From Tenrec ecaudatus (taxonomy: Eukaryota > Chordata > Mammalia > Afrosoricida > Tenrecidae): a stretch of 64,000 nucleotides of DNA. The stretch covers positions 71,261,501 to 71,325,500 of the forward strand of contig NC_134534.1 of the NCBI RefSeq assembly GCF_050624435.1, read 5' to 3'. The notes beneath the pieces were generated by a model. It ran no database searches. It worked only from the letters and a program-made list of their open reading frames with translations, and was not told the origin of the DNA. Position 1 is the stretch's first letter; each line of letters opens with the position of its first letter. Below are positions 58,263 through 64,000 of this stretch, piece after piece. The position numbers were made by a program, and so were the translations under genes.

Positions 58263-59184
58263 AATAACTAGCAGTCCGTCATTAGTCGCACTGACATCCA
58301 ACGATCACTAGTTCATTCTCTCTTTACTTTTCCTGAAAAAAGCAAATCTCTCACGTTTTACTCTTTAAACTGATTACAGTATGTGTTTTATTGTATTTCA
58401 AATGGTATTTTTTAAAACATCGAATATTCGAATGAGAGGGGACAAAGAAAGAAAATCATAGCCCAGGCCCTTTGTTTGACTCATTAGGAAGCACGGCTCC
58501 AGACAGGTGAAGGCGCTTGTGAAGCTCAGACCCAGAGCGGTGGAGTCCACAGCATCCCTCACTGCTGCCAGCACCGTCTTTGCTCCAACCAGAAATTCTG
58601 TCGCCATTGACTACTCCCTAGAGTTGAGGATAGAAGAAAGAGATTTGGCAAGGCTGAGAAGTGCTTAATGAGGGAGAATTTAATTTAATTTCTATAAATA
58701 TTTGTAAGAGCGCTGGCCCCATGCAAGGCTGGGGACTCGAGATGAAAGCGCGGTCTGTGTGCATAGTAACTCGGGCAAATAAACAATGCTAACCCTGCGA
58801 TCAGTGTGCCCACACAGAGCAGCACGGGTGCCATCGGAGCCAAGAGGAGGGTCACTTAATCCAGACTAAAGCATAGAGAGAAGGTGAAGGAAAGAGCCTT
58901 GGACGTGAGCTGAGTCTCCAATGACACACAGAAACTTTTATTAGAGACATTTGCAAGATAGTTTGTATTTTTCTTTCAAACAACAAGTCCATAAATCAAA
59001 TGGCCTTAATCTCAGTCACCAAGGAAAAATAGAAATTAGGCTTTTCATACACAGGGAATAAATCACGTGTGAAAATCCTATGTGAGGGGCTTCAGTCAAA
59101 TTTGGAAAATCTGAGCAATGAAGGACGGCGAAAACTAAAGGGTTTTCTGGTGCTGAGGGCAAAGAAAGGCGGGCCACAAAAGTG

Positions 59185-59665
59185 GCTGTTGTTGGGTGTC
59201 GTTCGGTCCATCTCATCAGAACGCTCGGTCCGGAAGGAAGCACTGTCTGGTCCTGGATCATCCTCACAATTGCCCTTCTGTTTGAGCCCCTTAGTTCAGC
59301 CACTGTGTCCGTCCATCTCGCAGCGAGCCTTCCTCTTTTTTCTGCTACCCCTCTACTTTACCAAGCATGACAGCCTTCCACAGAGACAAGATCTCTTCTG
59401 ATAATGACCAAAGTAGGCGAGATAAAAAATCTCACTCTCCTTGCCTCCAAGGGCACTCTGGCTGCACTTCTTTCCAAAGAGATGCTTGCTCTTTAGCAAG
59501 CACTCCATGGTACCCTCAGTAATCCTCTCGGCGTCATGATTGACCTACTTCTTGGGTCTTCCTTAGCCAACGTCCAGCTTCCGCATGCATAGAGGGTGAT
59601 TGCAAATACGATAGCTTGGGGTGGGCTCACCTTAATCCTCAAAGTAACGAAGAGGCAGCCAAGGG
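59185..59665 (-). mobile_element. RTE/BovB-like LINE 3' end, antisense
   Basis: TGTTGTTGGGTGTCGTTCGG tail, ACTGTCTGGTCCTGGATCAT, ACTGTGTCCGTCCATCTCGC, CTACTTTACCAAGCATGACA, ending near CCTTAATCCTCAAAGTAAC. Confidence 0.82.
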
Positions 59666-60707
59666 AATGCTGCCCCTGTGTCCCGTTCCACAGAGTTTTG
59701 ATTTCCCTGAGAGGTGATTGAGGGATAATAAAGAAGTTGAAGCAGATTAGATTCTTTGAATTTTTAAAAGACAGTTCTTTCTGCCCTCATGGAGGAAGGA
59801 ATACTGCAGATAAGAAGTCTTTAGGGGCTTTGATCAATCAAGGTAAAGTATGATAATGCCTAGATTATGGTAGTAATAACAAATGAAGGGAACAGATGAA
59901 AGAAAGAGTCAGGAGATAGAATTTTCACAGCAAGTTAACCAAATGGGAGAGAGAGGACAGAGCAGGAGAGCAGTGGTCCTTTGGGCAGGGGAACTTTGCA
60001 GGAAGACAAGGTTTTTGTCAGAATGGCCGACCTGACAAATGGAGCCCAAAAGAGAGATTTGGACAGAGAAAGGGACTCCCATATCTGGGGTGCAAGTAGA
60101 GTTCCTTGAAATGTTCAGTGTGGGGTACAGCACCAAGGGCAATCTCTTCGTACCAGAAAAGGGGCCCAAGCTGAACTCGTCAGAAGGCCTAGAAAGAGAA
60201 ACCTAGACTCTCAGTTACAGGGAAATCGGCATTTCAAGGAGAAGAACATCAGCAATATCAAGTACTTCAAAGTGACATCTTCTTAGTTTGGATGCTAAGA
60301 ATGTTGTCTAAGGTGCTTTCGGTGTGGTGGGGTGAAAAACGGAGCACTGAACAGGACAAAGGAGTGGAAACGAAGAAATTACTAGTGAATGGAAACCATG
60401 ATTTCAAGAAGTTGGTCCTTGAAGGGAAGGTGGTAGTGGATGGGGTAATAACTACACTTGAAGGAGTCCTGTTATATGCTTGTACTTCTTAAAATAATAC
60501 ATACATAGCAATATTATATGCCTTATTGAAGATGAAATATTGTAAATAAAGAAGAGTCGGAGAAAGTGATCAAGTTGGATCTCTGAGGAGATAGAAAGCT
60601 GAGTGGCCTTTCTTTTCTCTGTCAGGTCAGCCGTGAGTCTGGCCTCTGAAGAGAAAGCTAGTATGGGGACTTGCAAAAAGGGCAGTTGATCAAAGGAGTA
60701 CATGAGT

Positions 60708-60870
60708 GATGCAGACAGTTACGTTTTCTTCTGTGAATCCAAGTGTTGGTAGTTCGAACTCACAGGGAGTTAGGAAGAAATGTGCAATTATCTACTCCTA
60801 AATTGCCACAGCCATCTTTGCAAGACTGCAGCTGCCATGAGTTGGAGTGACTTGATTATAACTGATTTGG
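60708..60870 (+). mobile_element. AfroSINE, decayed
   Basis: CCAAGTGTTGGTAGTTCGAA then GCTGCCATGAGTTGGAGTGA; head and 3' part are recognisable, the middle is eroded. Confidence 0.6.
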
Positions 60871-61117
60871 TTGTTGTTGTTTTTTTTAGGTTTTTTTAAT
60901 GTATCTATAAAAGATTCTTGAGAGGAATTACCTGGGACCATTAAAAGGATCAACAAGTACCACTAAGAATTTGTAGAACATGATGAGTCTGAATTGGAAC
61001 TTTGGAACCCAGTTTCATGACTTTCTTCAGAGTTATTCCATGTTGCTTGGTGTTCCCTAGGCACACCAAAATCTTTTATCATACTCCATAAAAAGGTGGA
61101 TACATATATATATATTT

Positions 61118-61570
61118 ATGGAAACCATAGGATTCAAAACCAAGCCAAGCAAGACTGGACTCCTCAACGCCCACCCCATGTGGTCTACTCCTGACTCTGT
61201 TCTGTGCTTGGAGACCTCTATACACTGCATCAGGTCCCCTTTCCTAACAGGCAATGGAAGGGCAAGGCGAGAGGAATGTTGGGATCTTTCGTCCCAGTCC
61301 CTGTTTCCTGGGTCCAGGACCATAATTCTTACAGTGGCTACTAGCCCGCAGAACAGCAAATTCCTCTGGATAGTCCCTGCTCCCAGACCAGTTCCCATTG
61401 GACTAATATGGCCCTGAAATTGCTCTGGTACAGGTCCAACTGCCCTTACCTGACCCACCCTTCTGTAAATAGCTCCTTTATTAAAGTCTCTTCAGTGGAA
61501 TTATCTCCACAGAATTCTCTCTCTACTAGGACTTTGATATAGAAACCAAGCTGGAACTGAAAGCAGAAAG
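61118..61570 (+). other. possible old LTR-like block (unidentified)
   Basis: A CT-rich segment ends with CTCCTTTATTAAAGTCTCTT (ATTAAA, a polyadenylation variant, at 61480) as LTR R/U5 junctions often do. No family recognised, no terminal TG/CA or target duplication confirmed. The 133-codon minus frame across it has no recognised homology. Confidence 0.25.
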
Positions 61571-63464
61571 AAAAGATGTTTAACTCTGAAAATCTACGTG
61601 AGACCAGTTTCTGCAGCTCTAAAATGAAAGGAAAGAGTAAAACTGTAACATAAACGGCAGAAGGAGAGGGGAGAAAGAGTTTGCATTTCTCTAGCACCAG
61701 ATGAAATAATACAGTGCCTTATAAATTAGATATAAGGCAGTGGGCAGATTATTATGTCAAATATAAAATAGAAGGTACATAAGTATGTCAATTTTTAGTT
61801 GGAAAGGCTGTCATGTAAACACAACCTGTTATACGCTTAACTGCTTTCCATCCCCTTCTGTCTTCCTGGTGAAGTAAAGTAAAATTTATCCATGAAAATA
61901 TGAGTAGACTTCACAAAGTTCAGGCAAAAATGAAATAGAAAGACAATGGGATTTTCATGAAGTCTCTGAAGCCCTCTCTACTCTTAGTTCCTCTTGAACC
62001 AAACGAGCAGGCCTCCCTTACAGCCTCCTCTCAGTGGCAACTTCTCTAGCTCTCCCGTCTTCCATTGCTCCCATAGTCCATGAACACTTAGGCCAGGAAT
62101 ACTAATGGTCTCTTACAGGCCATCATTAGTTATCCTCAGATAGGATGAGGAATCTTCAAAGTAGCCAGACCAGGCATCTTTCCAAGATAACAGTGTTGTC
62201 CCGGTCTCACAGGGGCCATATTTTAATCTGACAACATAAGCTGGAGAAACCAAACTATGAACAAGTATTCAAAATGTGGAAATGTAAGCCTATTAGGTGA
62301 ACACCCTCTTCCTCCTCTTTTTCTCTGTTTTCTGGACACACACACACTATTTCTATGGCATTTCATCTTACAGTTCCTCCTGGTAAAAGCTGACACTTTC
62401 GCAGCGTCATACATTTTTATCCCTAGATGAGAACTCTGATCTAGGCTTACTCTTACAGAAACCATAACGAGTTGCATGTGTGACCTCATTTGCTGTATTT
62501 TTATTTCCCCATCTACCCTGCAGCATGTCCTTATCTTACCAGATGCATTCATGAGTCACCTACGACCCTTGTTCTGATCGCATGACTGCGATGAGGCACA
62601 AGATTTGTAATAAGACATGGCTGCTGTGCTATCATATTATATCAATCACATTTCCTGGGAGTTTGTAGGAGGTGTGTATGACGATGCACTAGCCAGATAC
62701 TTGGCATGCAAATTGCTGAACACTTTGGAGCTTGGAGGCATTTGGGGCAAACATCTGCAGTAAGATGCTTAGAGTTGCTAGGAAATTGCCACAGGGGGAT
62801 GGGGGTGGTGGAATCTAATCTCTTGGCAGAAAAGGAGAACAAATTTGGAGGAGTGTGGTTCTCCCTAAGGGACTTCAGAGTTCTGTGTGGATGCAGAGTA
62901 CAAAGACTTCGTGTGACCATTAGAAAATCATACTAATGAAATAGTTAATGGGAAAAACACTTCCATACTTTTTGAAGAAATAAATACAGTTTGCCTTATT
63001 TTTCTATGAAGATCACTCCAACTTTTTCTTCCACATTTTCCATAGAAGCTTAGTTTTCTCTTCCATCAGGAGTTCACTAATCCCACCAATCAGTTGTGGG
63101 TACTCCCTTCCAAAGAGCCCAGAGCCCCCTCTCTACCTGTGATTTCTAACAACTACTGAATCGAATCGTGTTGCGAGTGACCATCCAGATGGCTCTAACC
63201 CATGCCAACCTTTTGCAGAATCAATTGGCCGAAACATGAGTGGGGCCTATGTCTCTAAGATGGTGGGTAAATTTGAATGTATTTTGAAACTCAGAGTTGT
63301 TTGTGGGGGTTCCAGCTTTCCTTTTATCTTATAAGCAAGTTAGGTTCCTTTTTAGCAAGTTACCAGCACTTTATTTTGTCTTCTTTATACACATTCAGAA
63401 TTCTCAAACCATTCTGTGCATTCAGAAGAAGGTGAAGGGTAGAAAGAAAACAGATATTCCAATT

Positions 63465-63767
63465 GCTAACCAGTCTAGATTTCCTCAGTGCTGGTAGATT
63501 TCATCCATTGCTAACCAGACTAGGTTTCATCAATGTTCCTAGATTCCATCCACGGCTAACCAGTCTAGATGTCGCCAATGCTGGTAGATCTTATTCACTG
63601 CTAACAAGTCTAGATTTTGCCAATGCTGGTAGATTTTATTCACTGCTAACCAGTCTAGATTTCGCCAATGCTGGTAGATTTTATTCACTGCTAACCAGTC
63701 TAGATTTCCTCAATGCTGGTAGATGTCATCCACTGTTAACCAGACTAGATTTCGTCAATGTAAGTGG
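63465..63767. repeat. 45-bp minisatellite, about 6.7 copies
   Basis: Units begin GCTAACCAGTCTAGATTTC at 63465, 63510, 63555, 63600, 63645, 63690 and a partial one at 63735. Every unit is exactly 45 bp, so one + frame stays open through the array (15-residue repeat such as LTSLDFANAGRFYSL). Central units are nearly identical and outer units more diverged. It lies in CPA6 intron 1; I regard the open frame as a by-product of the unit length. Confidence 0.97.
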
Positions 63768-64000
63768 GAAGAAATAGAAGCCATTTGCCCATTATGGCTG
63801 CAGGAAGAATGTAGACACCCCCAGCATTGCCACCTGTGTGCTTCAGCGCAGAATTCCCCACCCTCAATGTGAGAATTTCTCCCAGCTCAAAGTGTTTCGG
63901 GTATCACTGGTATTATTACCCAGCATGGTGTCGAATGTTTCATGGATACAGGCTTCTAAAATCGCTTTGAAAGAGCAACCTGCTTAGGGGAGGAGATGCC

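Larger units (their letters stand above)
46476..64000 (+). other. CPA6: CPA6 intron 1 (5' part; continues past window)
   Basis: The intron begins at the GTAAGT donor after exon 1. I looked for the expected exon 2 (the propeptide segment following the glycine, preceded by a polypyrimidine tract and AG) and did not find it, so the whole remainder of the window is treated as intron. It contains repeats listed separately (AfroSINE, RTE, L1, MIR, minisatellite). Stretches without recognisable elements are 46476-48150, 48350-49150, 49655-50040, 52240-52640, 53275-55355, 57240-58035, 58265-59180, 59670-60705, 60875-63460 and 63770-64000. Confidence 0.75.

Noticed and set aside
61057..61458. 133-codon minus frame
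   Set aside because: No recognised domain, no splice sites or Kozak support; lies over an LTR-like block.
63465..63767. Array considered as a CRISPR-like structure
   Set aside because: Units are contiguous with no distinct spacers, and the genome is vertebrate.
63463..63777. 104-codon repetitive frame as a novel repeat protein
   Set aside because: The frame exists only because the minisatellite unit is a multiple of three; no known protein repeat, intronic position.

Overview
This is vertebrate (mammalian) nuclear DNA. There are no long open reading frames, no operons and no bacterial signals. Short, decayed interspersed repeats cover much of the window. The repeat repertoire points to an afrotherian and most likely a tenrec: many AfroSINE copies (tRNA-derived head, body with the 'ATGAGTCGGAATCGACTCG'-type motif), RTE/BovB-like LINEs ending in (AAC)n, young L1 elements with a long 3' UTR, ERVL-type LTRs, and SPIN-family hAT miniature transposons, which are documented in tenrec among a few other mammals. 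The species call is inference from repeats.

The one protein-coding feature I can support is the first coding exon of carboxypeptidase A6 (CPA6) on the + strand at 46360-46475. It encodes a signal peptide and the start of the propeptide and ends in a GTAAGT splice donor. Everything before about 45.9 kb is therefore 5' flanking, intergenic DNA, and everything after 46475 is CPA6 intron 1. I did not find exon 2, which is plausible because intron 1 is very long in other mammals as I recall.

Layout: 1-10 kb holds an RTE remnant, a Tc/mariner-like element split by a young L1, AfroSINEs, an L1 ORF2 scrap and a SPIN element. 10.3-11.3 kb has two ERVL-type LTRs in inverted orientation. 12.5-21.2 kb is a decayed antisense ERVL provirus (gag, RT, RNase H/integrase traces, tRNA-Leu-type primer site, flanking LTRs) riddled with later insertions: two SPINs, another hAT, L1 ends, SINEs, and a solo LTR in the opposite orientation with a perfect 5-bp target duplication. 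22-27 kb has a 31-bp minisatellite, an L1 end, a 1.4-kb RTE, an LTR and a SPIN. 28-32.5 kb is a Russian-doll nest (ancient L1M > AfroSINE > short L1 > young L1). 33.5-45 kb alternates RTE, L1 and SINE remnants with single-copy sequence, including an L1 split by an LTR. 46-64 kb is CPA6 intron 1 with RTEs, an inverted AfroSINE pair and a 45-bp minisatellite near the right edge.

I see no undescribed gene system. The interest lies in nested transposition history, horizontally transferred transposons, and structural changes in the L1 3' UTR.
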